32,609 nt of DNA. It comes from VGEM01 sp033764265. GTDB lineage: Bacteria; Pseudomonadota; Alphaproteobacteria; Rhodospirillales; Rhodospirillaceae. Below, piece by piece: positions 1 to 10,875 of the stretch. A model generated the notes under the pieces. It ran no database searches. It saw only the letters and a list, made by a program, of their open reading frames with translations, and was not told where the DNA came from. Position 1 is the stretch's first letter, and each line of letters starts with the position of its first letter. The stretch spans positions 1 through 32,609 of the forward strand of contig JANRJB010000312.1 of assembly GCA_033764265.1 (NCBI GenBank), given 5' to 3'. A program made the position numbers and the translations under genes.

Positions 1-737
1 GCCAGGTTGCGGCCGCCGAGGCGGAACATCAGCGTGAAGCGGTGGCCGCGCGAGTCGACCGGCCGGCCGCCGTCGAGCATCGGCGTGAAGCGCCAGTCGC
101 GGAAGCTGGCGAGCGCGGCGGCGTCGAACACGCTGGGCGGCGTGGCGTCGACCACCCTGGCGTCGGTCACCGCGCCGGTGGCGTCGAGCGCGTATTCGAT
201 CGTCACGTCGCCCTCGACCGCGCGGCGGAACTGTTCGGGCGGATAGGCGGTCTCGGTGCGGTAGACCGGCTGCGGATCCTTGCCCCGTTCCATGCCGATA
301 TCCTGGGCGATGGCGAGCGCGTGGCGCACGGCGGCGGCTTTATCACCGGTTTCCTCGGCGAACTTGATGGCCAGCGTGCGGCGGGCCTGCAGCTTGCGTT
401 CGCCCTGGCCGGCGGCGAGCCTGAGTTCGATCTCGCGGTCGAGCGCGGCCAGCGCGGCGCGCTTGTTGCCCTGCTCGGTGTAGCCTTCGGACAGCGATTG
501 CGCGAAGTACAGCGTGTCGCCGCTTTTCGGCCCCTTGGCCTTGAGCGCGAGCGTGTAGCCTTGCTCGGCCAGCGCGGCGACGTCCTTGAAGTTCTTCTCG
601 CCGTAGGCCACCTGCACCTGGGCCTTCAGGCTCGCGATCTCGCGCTCGGGATTGTCGCACCCGGACAAGAGCGCCAGCGTCGCGGCAGAGGCGCCGGCCA
701 GCATGAGCGCGCGGCGTGTGACGGTGTTGCGATCCAT
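1..737 (-). CDS. TonB C-terminal-domain lipoprotein (partial, 3' end outside window)
   Basis: The minus strand is open from ATG at 737 to the window edge (245 codons, no stop). The N-terminus carries twin arginines followed by a hydrophobic stretch and the lipobox LLSGC, so the product is predicted to be a lipid-anchored envelope protein. A helical, repeat-like middle part (TPR-like, with paired Ala/Leu and Glu/Lys patterns) precedes a C-terminal TonB-like domain. That domain shows the family features YPPEQFRRAVEGDVTIEYALD, then V-x-DA-x-PPSVFDAAAL and FRDWRFTP, as in energy-transducer TonB C-termini. A typical TonB has an N-terminal membrane helix and a Pro-rich linker; here a lipoprotein anchor replaces them, so a periplasmic TonB-like accessory role is more likely than canonical energy transduction. 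No clear Shine-Dalgarno is visible. The domain call is good; the function is inferred. Confidence 0.75.
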   Translation of the reverse strand, partial: MDRNTVTRRALMLAGASAATLALLSGCDNPEREIASLKAQVQVAYGEKNFKDVAALAEQGYTLALKAKGPKSGDTLYFAQSLSEGYTEQGNKRAALAALDREIELRLAAGQGERKLQARRTLAIKFAEETGDKAAAVRHALAIAQDIGMERGKDPQPVYRTETAYPPEQFRRAVEGDVTIEYALDATGAVTDARVVDATPPSVFDAAALASFRDWRFTPMLDGGRPVDSRGHRFTLMFRLGGRNL

Positions 738-851
738 GGCGTTCGATCCCGCTGGATGATGCCGGCGGGCGTGCGCTGACACACGCCGCCGAGGCTGCGC
801 AGTCTTGCCGAAAATTCCGAGGAATTGGTTAATGCGGCCGGCGGCGGGGGA

Positions 852-1862
<1,011 letters not shown>

Positions 1863-2083
1863 CAGGGCGGCGCTCCGGGGCCTGCGAGGTGGCGCGCCTG
1901 ATAGCCGAGCCCGACCGGAAAGGAAAGGACTTCCTTCGTCGGCGGTCGTTCTGAGCAAAATATACGCCATTTTTCCTGATCTGAAGGATAAATAACCGAG
2001 CAAGCCCCCACCGTTCGCGCGGTGTAGGCGCCGACGGTTCTGCCGTAGCATGGGGCTGGTTGGTCGTTCGGGTGGGGGTGACC
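1863..2083. promoter_or_regulatory. Divergent intergenic region with AT-rich core
   Basis: This gap between two divergent genes has a conspicuously AT-rich core (about 1955-1995) in otherwise GC-rich DNA, as expected for promoters. A TATATT hexamer on the minus strand (1964 to 1959) could be the -10 box for the cysteine synthase-like gene, but no good -35 box is found at the right distance. On the plus strand GGGGGTG at 2074-2080 is a usable ribosome site for ATG 2084. No riboswitch motif was recognised. Confidence 0.35.
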
Positions 2084-3478
2084 ATGGACCTCGGACAGCG
2101 CCGTCGACTTACGCGCCGCAGCCTGGTGGCCGCCGGACCCGGTGCGGTCATCGCCGCCACGACGGCCGCCCCCGTAGCGGGCGCCACGACGGCCGAACCG
2201 TCCGCGCCGCCCGCGGCCGATGCGTTCGCGTCGGCCGTGGCGCACCTGGTGCCGGGCGGCGCGGTGGATGAGGCGTACTGGCTGCGCGTGCGTGCCGAGT
2301 TCAATCTCCGCGACCGGCTGACGTGGCTAAACACCGGCACCTTCGGCCCCAGCCCGCGCCTGGTGCCCGAGACCTTCGCGCGCATCGGCCGCGAACAGGC
2401 CGAGGACCCCGGCACCAGCGCACGCGCCAAGGAGCGCGAGGCCACGCGCGCGGCGCTGGCCAAGCTGATCGCCGCCACCCCGGAAGAAACCATCATCACC
2501 CGCAGCACCACCGAGGGCGTGAACATCTTCGCCCACGGCCTCGACTGGCGCGCCGGCGACGAGGTGGTGATGGCCACCCACGAACACCCCGGCGGCTACG
2601 GCGCCTATCGCACGCTGGCGGAACGCCACGGCGTGAAGATCAGGTGGGTCGACCTGCCCGCCCCGCCGGCCGCGCCCGAGCAGATCGTCGATCTCTACGC
2701 CCGCGCCATCACCCGCAAGACCCGCGTCGTGTTCGCAAGCCACGTCATGTTCATCAACGGCACGATCGTGCCGGTGCGGGCGCTGGCCGATCTGGCGCAC
2801 CGCAACGGCTGCCTGATCTCGGTCGACGGCGCCCACACCGCCGGCGCGCTGCCGATCGACGTGAAGGCGATCGACTGCGACCACTACGCCGCCGCCGGCC
2901 AGAAGTGGCTGATGGCCGGGGCCGGCACCGGCTTCAGCTATCTGCGCCGCGAACTGCAGCCCAAGGTGTGGCCGCTGATGAGCTGGACCGATCCGGTCGA
3001 GGAGAAAGAGGACCGCGCGTCCGCCCGCAAGTACGAGACCACCGGCCAGCGCAACATGGCGTCGATCGCCGCCCTGGGCGCGGCGGTGGCGTTCCATCAG
3101 GCCATCGGGCCCGAGAACGTCGCCGCGCGGGTGCGCGCGCTGGGCGCGCGGCTGCGCGACGGTCTTGCCGCCATCCCCGGCCTCAAGCTTTACACCGCGC
3201 GCGATGCGGCGCTCAGCGCCGGCATCACCACCTTCGGCTTCCAGGACAACGGCATCACCAGCGACAACCTGGCCGGCGCGCTGTTCACGCTCCACGGCAT
3301 GCGCGCGAGCCGCCAGTTCAACGACCGGGGCCCCAGCGCGGGCTGGAACTCGGTGCGGGTGTGCACGCATATCTTCGTGATGCCGGACGAGGTGGACCGC
3401 CTGATCGCCGCGGTGGCCGAGATCGGCGCCGCGCCGGACAAGTTCCGCGCCATGACCTGGGCCGCCCAGGCGACGTGA
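2084..3478 (+). CDS. Tat-exported class V aminotransferase-like PLP enzyme
   Basis: 464 aa. ATG 2084 is preferred over the upstream GTG at 2060 because GGGGGTG stands just upstream and the protein then begins with a Tat-type signal: TRRSL at 10-14 followed by a hydrophobic Ala/Val-rich stretch ending around 40. The rest is an aminotransferase class V fold (isopenicillin-N epimerase / cysteine desulfurase-like): LNTGTFGPSP, TRSTTEGVN, the DGAHTAGALPIDVKAIDCD aspartate motif and AAGQKW with the probable PLP lysine near residue 274. Members of this exported subgroup are usually annotated only as aminotransferase class V-fold protein; the substrate is unknown. An export signal means cofactor is loaded before Tat transport. 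It is convergent with the E1-like gene, and copy 1 of the inverted-repeat element lies 8 bp after its stop. The fold is confident; the reaction is not known. Confidence 0.85.
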   Translation: MDLGQRRRLTRRSLVAAGPGAVIAATTAAPVAGATTAEPSAPPAADAFASAVAHLVPGGAVDEAYWLRVRAEFNLRDRLTWLNTGTFGPSPRLVPETFARIGREQAEDPGTSARAKEREATRAALAKLIAATPEETIITRSTTEGVNIFAHGLDWRAGDEVVMATHEHPGGYGAYRTLAERHGVKIRWVDLPAPPAAPEQIVDLYARAITRKTRVVFASHVMFINGTIVPVRALADLAHRNGCLISVDGAHTAGALPIDVKAIDCDHYAAAGQKWLMAGAGTGFSYLRRELQPKVWPLMSWTDPVEEKEDRASARKYETTGQRNMASIAALGAAVAFHQAIGPENVAARVRALGARLRDGLAAIPGLKLYTARDAALSAGITTFGFQDNGITSDNLAGALFTLHGMRASRQFNDRGPSAGWNSVRVCTHIFVMPDEVDRLIAAVAEIGAAPDKFRAMTWAAQAT

Positions 3479-3486
3479 GCGCCCTT

Positions 3487-3534
3487 CAATGGGGTCGGAG
3501 TAGATTGCCTTTTCAATTTACTCCGACCCCATTG
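3487..3534. repeat. Inverted-repeat element, copy 1 (convergent junction)
   Basis: Two 21-nt arms (3487-3507 and 3514-3534) are complementary except for one position (a G at 3503 where the other copies have A), with a 6-nt loop CCTTTT. Core of the arm: GGGGTCGGAGTA. It begins 8 bp after the stop of the plus-strand aminotransferase-like gene and ends 13 bp before the stop of the minus-strand E1-like gene. Near-identical elements lie at 10088 and 13424. The long stem next to T-rich or A-rich flanks suits a bidirectional terminator. REP elements mobilised by RAYT transposases are the most likely relatives (inference). Confidence 0.9.
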
Positions 3535-3547
3535 GCCTCCATTGGCT

Positions 3548-5932
3548 TTACTCCGCCGCCAAGCGCTCGCCCTGGATGGCGCGGGTCTCGGCCAGAATGA
3601 CCTCGGCCACCGCGTCGATCACCGCGTCGCTGTCGATGCCGTACTCGCGATAGAGCGCGGCCAGGTTGCCGGCCTGGCCGAAGCGATCGACGCCGAGCGC
3701 GTGGCAGCGATGGCCGCGCACGCTGCCGAGCCAGCCGAGCGCGGCCGGGTGGGCGTCGTGCACGGTGACCAGCGCCGCGTCGCGCGCCAGCGCGCCGAGC
3801 AGGTGTTCGACATGGCTTTGCGCGCCGCGCGCGCCGGCGCGCCGGGCGGTCTGCGCCGCGCGCCAGCCGGCATGCAGGCGGTCGGGCGAGGTGACGGCCA
3901 GCAGGCCCGCGCCGGGCACGTCGTCGCGGATGGCGGCGAAGGCCGCGCGCGCCTCGGGACCTGTCACCCCGCATGTGACCAGCGCGAGTTCGGCGCCGCG
4001 GGCGGGTTTCTCCAGCCAATAGGCGCCCGACAGAATGTCGGCGCGCAGTGATCCGTCCATGACGCGTTCGGGCTGTTCCAGCGGCCGCGTCGACAGCCGC
4101 AGATACAGCGAGCCGCCGTCGGGTCGCTGCATGAAGTCGAAGCCCCAGGCCATGATGGCGGCAAGCTCGTCGGCGTAGGCCGGCTCGAACGACGCCAGGT
4201 TGGGATGGCCCAGGCCGATCAGCGGCGTGAAGATCGACTGGTGCGCGCCGCCCTCGGGCCCGAGCGTGATGCCCGACGGCGTGGCCACCAGCATGAAGCG
4301 CGCATCCTGGTAGAGCGCGTAGGTCATGGCGTCGAGGCCGCGGGCGATGAAGGGGTCGTACAGCGTGCCGACCGGCAACAGTCGCTGGTCGAACAGGTCG
4401 GCCGACAGCCCCAGCGCGCCCAACAGAACGAACAGGTTGTTCTCGGCGATGCCGAGTTCGATGTGCTGGCCCTTGGGGTCCTGCGCCCACTTCTGCGGCG
4501 AGGGCACGTGCATCTGGCGGAAGATGTCCTCGCGCCGCGTGGTGTGGAACGGGCTGCGCTGGTTGACCCAGCCGCCCAGATTGGTCGACACGGTCACGTC
4601 GGGCGAGGTGGTGACGATGCGGTCGGCCAGCTCGGTCTTGGACTTGCCGATCTCGTTCATGATCTTGCCGAAGGCTTCCTGCGTCGACATGCGCTTGCCG
4701 GTCGGCGGCGCCAGCGCCGGCACCGGCACGACGGCCGCGCGCGCGGCTTTTTTCTCGCGCGGAACGCGGGCGCGGAACGGCACGCGATCGAGGAACGCGC
4801 GCAGGTCGCTTGCCTGGCTCTCGAGGCCGGCGAACGGTTCCCACTCCTGGCCCTCGGCGATGTTCAGACCCGCGCGGAACGCCGCGATCTGGTCGTCGGT
4901 CATGATGCCGGCGTGGTTGTCCTTGTGCCCGGCGAGCGGCAGGCCGTAGCCCTTGATGGTGTAGGCGATGAAGCAGTGCGGTTTGTCCGACGCGGACGCC
5001 GCGTCGAAGGCCTGGATGATCGCCTCCATGTCGTGGCCGCCCAGGTTGGTCATCAGCGCGTGCAGGCCGGCGTCGTCGTGGGCCTTGAGCAGCGCGTCCA
5101 GTCCGCGCGCGTTCTTCAGGTCGCGTGACAGGTGCTCGCGCCAGGCCGGCCCGCCCTGGAAGGTGAGCGCCGAATAAAGCTGGTTGGGGCAGGCGTCGAT
5201 CCATTCCTTGAGCGCCGGGCCGACCTCGGTCTTGAACGCCTCCTGCAGCTTCAGCCCGTACTTCAGCAGCACCACCGTCCAGTCGACGGTTTCGAAGAAG
5301 CCGGTGATGCGCTTGAACAGCTGGTCGTTGACCACGCCGTCCAGGCTCTGGCGGTTGTAGTCGACGATCCACCAGACGTTGCGCACCTCGTGCTTCCAGC
5401 CCTCGAGCAGCGCCTCGTAGATGTTGCCTTCGTCCAGTTCGGCGTCGCCCAGGGTGGCGATCATGCGTCCGCGCGGCGCGTTCTTCATGTCGGGGGCGAG
5501 CATGTCGTGGGCGGCCAGGTAGTCCTGCACCAGCGAGGCGAACAGCGTCTCGGCCACGCCCAGGCCGACCGAGCCGGTGGAGAAATCTACGTCGGCCTTG
5601 TCCTTGGTGCGCGAGGGATAAGGCTGCACGCCGCCGAAGCCGCGAAAGTTGATCATGCGCTCGCGGGTCTGGTTGCCGAACAGGTATTGGATGGCGTGGA
5701 ACACCGGCCCGGCGTGCGGCTTCACCGCGACGCGGTCCTGCGGGCGCAACGCGTGCAGGTACAGCGCGGTCAGCACGGTCGCCATCGACGCGCTGGACGC
5801 CTGGTGGCCGCCGACCTTGATGCCGTCGGGATTGTCGCGGACGTTGTTGGCGTGGTGGATCATCCACGTCGCCAGCCAGAGAATTTTGCGCTCGAGCGCC
5901 TTCAGGCGCGCGAGGTCGGCGCGGTCGATCAT
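3548..5932 (-). CDS. Transketolase / homodimeric 2-oxoacid dehydrogenase E1-like protein
   Basis: 794 aa from ATG 5932 (MIDRADLARLKALERKI); longer starts would run into the promoter region of the divergent regulator. The N-terminal half holds the thiamine-diphosphate domain: GGHQASSASMATVLTALYLHALR, the STGSVGLGVAETLFA segment, then GDAELDEGNIYEALLEGWKHE ending in VDYNRQSLD, which matches the GD-x(n)-N ThDP/Mg motif. The second half contains a pyrimidine-binding transketolase domain (ELGIAENNLFVLLGALGLS) and a C-terminal transketolase domain. The architecture matches AceE-type E1 proteins but is shorter than the usual roughly 890 aa. Neighbourhood with a divergent Lrp/AsnC gene recalls mdeB of Pseudomonas putida, an E1 homologue acting on 2-oxobutyrate from methionine breakdown; no gamma-lyase gene is seen here, so this substrate is only a suggestion. 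A sugar transketolase is the less likely alternative. Confidence 0.82.
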   Translation of the reverse strand: MIDRADLARLKALERKILWLATWMIHHANNVRDNPDGIKVGGHQASSASMATVLTALYLHALRPQDRVAVKPHAGPVFHAIQYLFGNQTRERMINFRGFGGVQPYPSRTKDKADVDFSTGSVGLGVAETLFASLVQDYLAAHDMLAPDMKNAPRGRMIATLGDAELDEGNIYEALLEGWKHEVRNVWWIVDYNRQSLDGVVNDQLFKRITGFFETVDWTVVLLKYGLKLQEAFKTEVGPALKEWIDACPNQLYSALTFQGGPAWREHLSRDLKNARGLDALLKAHDDAGLHALMTNLGGHDMEAIIQAFDAASASDKPHCFIAYTIKGYGLPLAGHKDNHAGIMTDDQIAAFRAGLNIAEGQEWEPFAGLESQASDLRAFLDRVPFRARVPREKKAARAAVVPVPALAPPTGKRMSTQEAFGKIMNEIGKSKTELADRIVTTSPDVTVSTNLGGWVNQRSPFHTTRREDIFRQMHVPSPQKWAQDPKGQHIELGIAENNLFVLLGALGLSADLFDQRLLPVGTLYDPFIARGLDAMTYALYQDARFMLVATPSGITLGPEGGAHQSIFTPLIGLGHPNLASFEPAYADELAAIMAWGFDFMQRPDGGSLYLRLSTRPLEQPERVMDGSLRADILSGAYWLEKPARGAELALVTCGVTGPEARAAFAAIRDDVPGAGLLAVTSPDRLHAGWRAAQTARRAGARGAQSHVEHLLGALARDAALVTVHDAHPAALGWLGSVRGHRCHALGVDRFGQAGNLAALYREYGIDSDAVIDAVAEVILAETRAIQGERLAAE

Positions 5933-6023
5933 GGCGTCACCCCGGGTCGTGTCATGGACCCACGCTACCCCGACCCGACCCGACACGTCCTTGCCATTCG
6001 TTGCCGACTGGACGATCAGTATG

Positions 6024-6055
6024 CAATAAACTATAAGTGTAATGATGCTTTATTG
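6024..6055. promoter_or_regulatory. AT-rich inverted repeat, possible Lrp-type operator
   Basis: CAATAAA (6024-6030) and TTTATTG (6049-6055) form an inverted repeat with an 18-nt AT-rich spacer, immediately before the regulator start codon and in the gap it shares with the E1-like gene. Lrp/AsnC proteins bind degenerate AT-rich palindromes and commonly control the divergent gene and themselves. The right arm runs into the GGTGA ribosome site (6055-6059). The operator role is inferred. Confidence 0.45.
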
Positions 6056-6062
6056 GTGAAAT

Positions 6063-6545
6063 ATGCCGAATCCGGCCCTCGACGCCATCGACCTGAACCT
6101 GCTGCGCGCGATCCAGGACAACGCCCGCATCAGCAATGTCGAGCTGGCCGAGGCGATCGGCCTGTCGCCGTCGCCGTGCCTGCGCCGGCTGAAGCAGCTG
6201 GAGGCCCGTGGCGTCATTCGCGGCTACACCACGCTGATCGACCAGAACGCGGTGGGCTTGCCGGTCAGCGTGTTCGTGTCGGTGGCGCTGAAGGAGCAGA
6301 GCGAACCGGCGCTGGAGGAATTCGAGCGGCGCATCCGCGAGCTGCCGCAGGTGATGGAGTGCTACCTGATGACCGGCACCAGCGACTACCTGCTGCGCGT
6401 GGTCACCGCCGACCTGGCCGCCTACGAACGCTTCCTGAAGGACCACCTGACCCGCATTCCGGTGATCGCCTCGATCCAGTCGAGCTTCGCCTTGAAGCAG
6501 GTCAGCGCGCGCGCCGGCCTGCCACTGCCGTCCGCGAAAGCCTGA
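6063..6545 (+). CDS. Lrp/AsnC family transcriptional regulator
   Basis: 160 aa, the usual family length. The N-terminal winged HTH (LDAIDLNLLRAIQDNARISNVELAEAIGLSPSPCLRRLKQLEARGVI, residues about 5-55) is followed by the RAM/AsnC ligand domain (VFVSVALKEQ ... VMECYLMTGTSDYLLRVVTADLAAYERFL). Lrp-type regulators form octamers or dimers of dimers and sense amino acids. GGTGA at 6055-6059 gives a good ribosome site for ATG 6063. Divergent orientation to the E1-like gene, with a 130-bp AT-rich gap, makes that gene the first candidate target, probably inducible by an amino acid (inference). The closest characterised analogue by arrangement is MdeR. It is followed after 55 bp by the acyl-CoA ligase gene on the same strand. 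Confidence 0.92.
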   Translation: MPNPALDAIDLNLLRAIQDNARISNVELAEAIGLSPSPCLRRLKQLEARGVIRGYTTLIDQNAVGLPVSVFVSVALKEQSEPALEEFERRIRELPQVMECYLMTGTSDYLLRVVTADLAAYERFLKDHLTRIPVIASIQSSFALKQVSARAGLPLPSAKA

Positions 6546-6600
6546 GCCCGCCGCCGATCGTGCTTGCTTGCGGCGGTGCGGTTGCTGCTAATCTCGGCCC

Positions 6601-8232
<1,632 letters not shown>

Positions 8233-8347
8233 GCCCCTGCTCGACTTCGGCGTATTTGGCCCCCACCGCCGCCGGGCGCTTTGCCCTGGGGCGGGCAATT
8301 TGCTACCAACAAGCGAAGAATCGGGGGCTTTGGGAGCACCGGCGGAC

Positions 8348-10069
8348 ATGTCCGTTTCCGGGCGGGTCAATTTCGAGGTTCAGGTCCAGCGCGGCGGCAA
8401 GTGGCACATCAGCGATGTGCTGCCGTCCGAGCAGGTCGCGCGCCGCAAGGCCGAGGAACTTCTGGCCCAGAAGACCACCGAGGGCGTGCGCATCATCAAG
8501 GAAGCGCACTTCGGCAACGACAGCCGGCGCGAGACCGAAATTTTCAAGCAGATGAAAGAGGTGGAGAAGGACGAGGACTTCTCCATCACCCCGGTCGACG
8601 AAGCGCCGGTGTGCGAGCGCCTGAGCGACTACTACGAGACCCAGGCGCGCACCACCATGGCGCGGCTGTTCTCCAAGTACCTCGAGAAGCACGAGCTGAC
8701 GCCGCTCGAGCTGCTGCACAGCCACAAGAGCCTGAAGCGCGCGCTCAACCTCGACACCATGGTGCCGTCGGCGGTGGACAAGATCGCGTCGTTGCACGCG
8801 CGCGCCACCGGCCAGGACAGCCGCAAGCGCAAGGACATCATCTACGAGGCGGTCGACCGCATCGCCGCGCGGGCGCGCGAGATCGACAACAAGCCGCTGC
8901 CCGAGCTGAAGAACTCCACGCTCGACGAGCTGTGGGCCAAGATCGACGCCAAGTCGTCCGACGCCGACGAGCGCCGCTTCCTGGCCAACGTGGCGCTGAC
9001 GCGCGCGTCGCTGACCTGGTCGGGCTGGCTGGGCAAGATGTCCGAGCTTTTGCCGCTGGCCAAGGCGTCGAAGGACGAGCGCGCGCGCGAGATGGTCGAC
9101 GAGATGATGTCGGACATTCTCATCGCCAAGACCGTGATCAAGGACGTGATCGGCGTGTCCAAGCACATGGGCGACGCCCTGCAGCGCATGCTGGACCTGA
9201 TCGAGGGCAAGTGCCAGCCGACCAAATTCGCCGCCGAGGAACTGCTGGACCTGCTCAACGTGCTGTTCTCCGAGGACCTGCTGCCGAAGTCCAGGCAGGT
9301 GCTGTACGACCGCATCGAGCGCGACCTGAAAAGCGCGGTCAAGCTGACCACCAGCGACGAAGCCAACGCCGACAAGGACTTCTTCGTGCAGCTGCTCAAC
9401 CGCGTGGTCACCGACCACGGCGTCGTCGGCGGCCGGCCGATCGCGCTGGGCCTGACCGAGCGCTGGGCGCGCATCATGAACATCGGCGGCGCGACCGGGC
9501 GGCGCAAGGCGATGGACGAGGTGCGTGACAAGCTGTCGTCGACCACACGCAAGTTCGTCTACCTGATCGCGATGTACGATCCCAAGGAAGACCCCGACCT
9601 GACCGACGTGATCACCACGCAGCTGAAGGCCTTCGCCGCGCAGCTCGACACCGTGCAGAAGATCGCGCCCGAGGCCAAGACGCAGAAGGCCCGCCTGCAG
9701 GAAGCCACCGCCGTGCAGCGGCTGGTGCTGGACAGCCCGCTCGAGGACGGCCTGCGCACCCTGCTGGCCAACAAGTTCGACGCCGTGGTGTCGGACTACC
9801 TGATCACCAACAAGGTGATCGAGCGCATCGACGACAAGTCGCTGACCTTCCGCGACCGCGCCACGCGGCTGGTGGCGTTCTGCACCGGCGGCGTCTTGAC
9901 CGAGGGCCGCGCCAAGACCATCGCGCGCGACAGCGTGGTGTCGTACCTGAAGCGCAAGGACTTCGTCAGCGAGTTCACCCTGGGCATCGCCGAGCCGGCG
10001 GAGAAGGAACGCGCCATCCGCGAGTTCTACGTGTTGTTGTCGAAAACCGGCTTCGACGTGCGGGCGTGA
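8348..10069 (+). CDS. Conserved-looking hypothetical protein, 573 aa, unknown function
   Basis: I do not recognise this family. ATG 8348 (MSVSGRVNFEVQVQRGGKW) is preferred to the upstream 8300 start, whose extra 16 residues look non-coding; GGAG about 13 bases before is a weak ribosome site. The first 60 or so residues look like a small beta-rich domain (FEVQVQRGGKWHISDVLPSEQVARRKAEELL). The remainder is highly charged and almost wholly helical, with long amphipathic runs (RKDIIYEAVDRIAARAREIDNK; MVDEMMSDILIAKTVIKDVIGV), no signal peptide and no membrane segment. It has strong codon bias and almost no Cys, so it is clearly a real cytosolic protein. The closing YVLLSKTGFDVRA ends 18 bp before inverted-repeat copy 2. 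It stands alone on its strand after the ligase. A helical scaffold or regulatory role is conceivable but unproven. Confidence 0.8.
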   Translation: MSVSGRVNFEVQVQRGGKWHISDVLPSEQVARRKAEELLAQKTTEGVRIIKEAHFGNDSRRETEIFKQMKEVEKDEDFSITPVDEAPVCERLSDYYETQARTTMARLFSKYLEKHELTPLELLHSHKSLKRALNLDTMVPSAVDKIASLHARATGQDSRKRKDIIYEAVDRIAARAREIDNKPLPELKNSTLDELWAKIDAKSSDADERRFLANVALTRASLTWSGWLGKMSELLPLAKASKDERAREMVDEMMSDILIAKTVIKDVIGVSKHMGDALQRMLDLIEGKCQPTKFAAEELLDLLNVLFSEDLLPKSRQVLYDRIERDLKSAVKLTTSDEANADKDFFVQLLNRVVTDHGVVGGRPIALGLTERWARIMNIGGATGRRKAMDEVRDKLSSTTRKFVYLIAMYDPKEDPDLTDVITTQLKAFAAQLDTVQKIAPEAKTQKARLQEATAVQRLVLDSPLEDGLRTLLANKFDAVVSDYLITNKVIERIDDKSLTFRDRATRLVAFCTGGVLTEGRAKTIARDSVVSYLKRKDFVSEFTLGIAEPAEKERAIREFYVLLSKTGFDVRA

Positions 10070-10087
10070 TCAGCCGCCGATCGAGCC

Positions 10088-10135
10088 CAATGGGGTCGGA
10101 GTAAATTGCTTTTTCAATTTACTCCGACCCCATTG
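10088..10135. repeat. Inverted-repeat element, copy 2 (overlaps bufC 3' end)
   Basis: Perfect 21-nt arms at 10088-10108 and 10115-10135 with a 6-nt loop CTTTTT. It sits between the convergent stops of the 573-aa unknown gene and bufC. The bufC frame reads into the right arm: its last residues NGVGVN and its TGA stop (10114-10116) are element sequence. A T-run in the loop is followed by the second arm, so folding is possible in RNA from either strand. Confidence 0.9.
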
Positions 10136-10875
10136 AAGGTGCCGCCGGTCAGATGCGCTTCCAATGCGACTTGCAGATCGAAGCCGGGTTCGGCCGCCTC
10201 GCCCGCGTGCGCGGCGTCGGCCAGGCTTGCCCCGGCCAGCAGCGCCGCGGTCAATGCCGCATCGCCGGCGCCGAGCCTGCGGGTGACCACGTGCCGCGCG
10301 GGCCGCGTGATCAGCGCCGTTTCGGCGACGGTCATGTCCACCGCCGGCACGTCGGCGACCTCGGGCTGGTTGACGGTCCAGATGCGGTGGATCGGATACC
10401 CGGAGCGGATCAGCCGCGCGGCCGGGTGCGCGACGAAGCGTGCCTGGGCGACGCGTTCGGCCGGCACCTGCGCCAGCGCGAGCGGGTCGAGCGGGGCGGC
10501 GTCGGCGGCGAAGTAGGCTTCGCCGCGCGCCCACTCGAGCCGCGCGACATCGGGCAGGTACGCAAGCGCGCGCAACGGCTCGGCGGCGGCGATGAAGTCG
10601 GCGACGTCCGCGCCGTAGTCCGACAGCTGCGGCACGCGCGGCGGGTGGGCGGCGATGTAGCGCCGCGCCAGGGTGGCGAAGAAGCGTTCGCCGACGATGC
10701 GGCGCACCACGGGATAGGCCGCGGCCAGCACGTCGGTCAGGCTGGCCTGCATGGTGTTGCGATAGACCGCGATACGGCCCGCGAGCGGCCCGCGATGGGC
10801 GGCGACGAACGGCACGATGCGATCGGCGCCGCCCAGCACCGTGTCGCGGAAGGCGCGCTGCAGCTCAGGCAACAT
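10114..10875 (-). CDS. bufC: BufC-type DUF2063 protein (MNIO partner)
   Basis: 253 aa of the DUF2063 (putative DNA-binding domain) family, which accompanies MNIO enzymes and is thought to recruit the precursor peptide. Typical N-terminal features: LPELQRAFRDTVLGG, then YRNTMQASLTDVLAAAYPVVRRIVGERFFATLARRYI (residues about 38-75) and PQLSDYGADVADFI. The C-terminal domain (ARFVAHPAARLIRSGYPIHRIW) is also family-like. ATG 10875 lies inside bufB: the genes overlap by 11 bp, so translation is probably coupled. The last six residues and the stop codon come from inverted-repeat copy 2, meaning the element was inserted at, or replaced, the natural end of the gene. No bufD (DoxX) gene follows. The family is sure; the role as peptide-recognition subunit is from the studied bufferin and methanobactin systems. 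Confidence 0.9.
   Translation of the reverse strand: MLPELQRAFRDTVLGGADRIVPFVAAHRGPLAGRIAVYRNTMQASLTDVLAAAYPVVRRIVGERFFATLARRYIAAHPPRVPQLSDYGADVADFIAAAEPLRALAYLPDVARLEWARGEAYFAADAAPLDPLALAQVPAERVAQARFVAHPAARLIRSGYPIHRIWTVNQPEVADVPAVDMTVAETALITRPARHVVTRRLGAGDAALTAALLAGASLADAAHAGEAAEPGFDLQVALEAHLTGGTFNGVGVN

Noticed and set aside
3547..3555. TTTACTCCG at the end of the E1-like gene, matching part of the repeat arm
   Set aside because: Only 9 bases, and the codons GCG GAG TAA are ordinary gene-end codons; a similar end occurs by chance at the FKBP stop.
3513..5867. Very long minus-strand reading frame (784 codons) parallel to the E1-like gene
   Set aside because: Arg/Pro/Gly-rich nonsense composition typical of a shadow frame in GC-rich DNA; the E1-like frame carries all the motifs.
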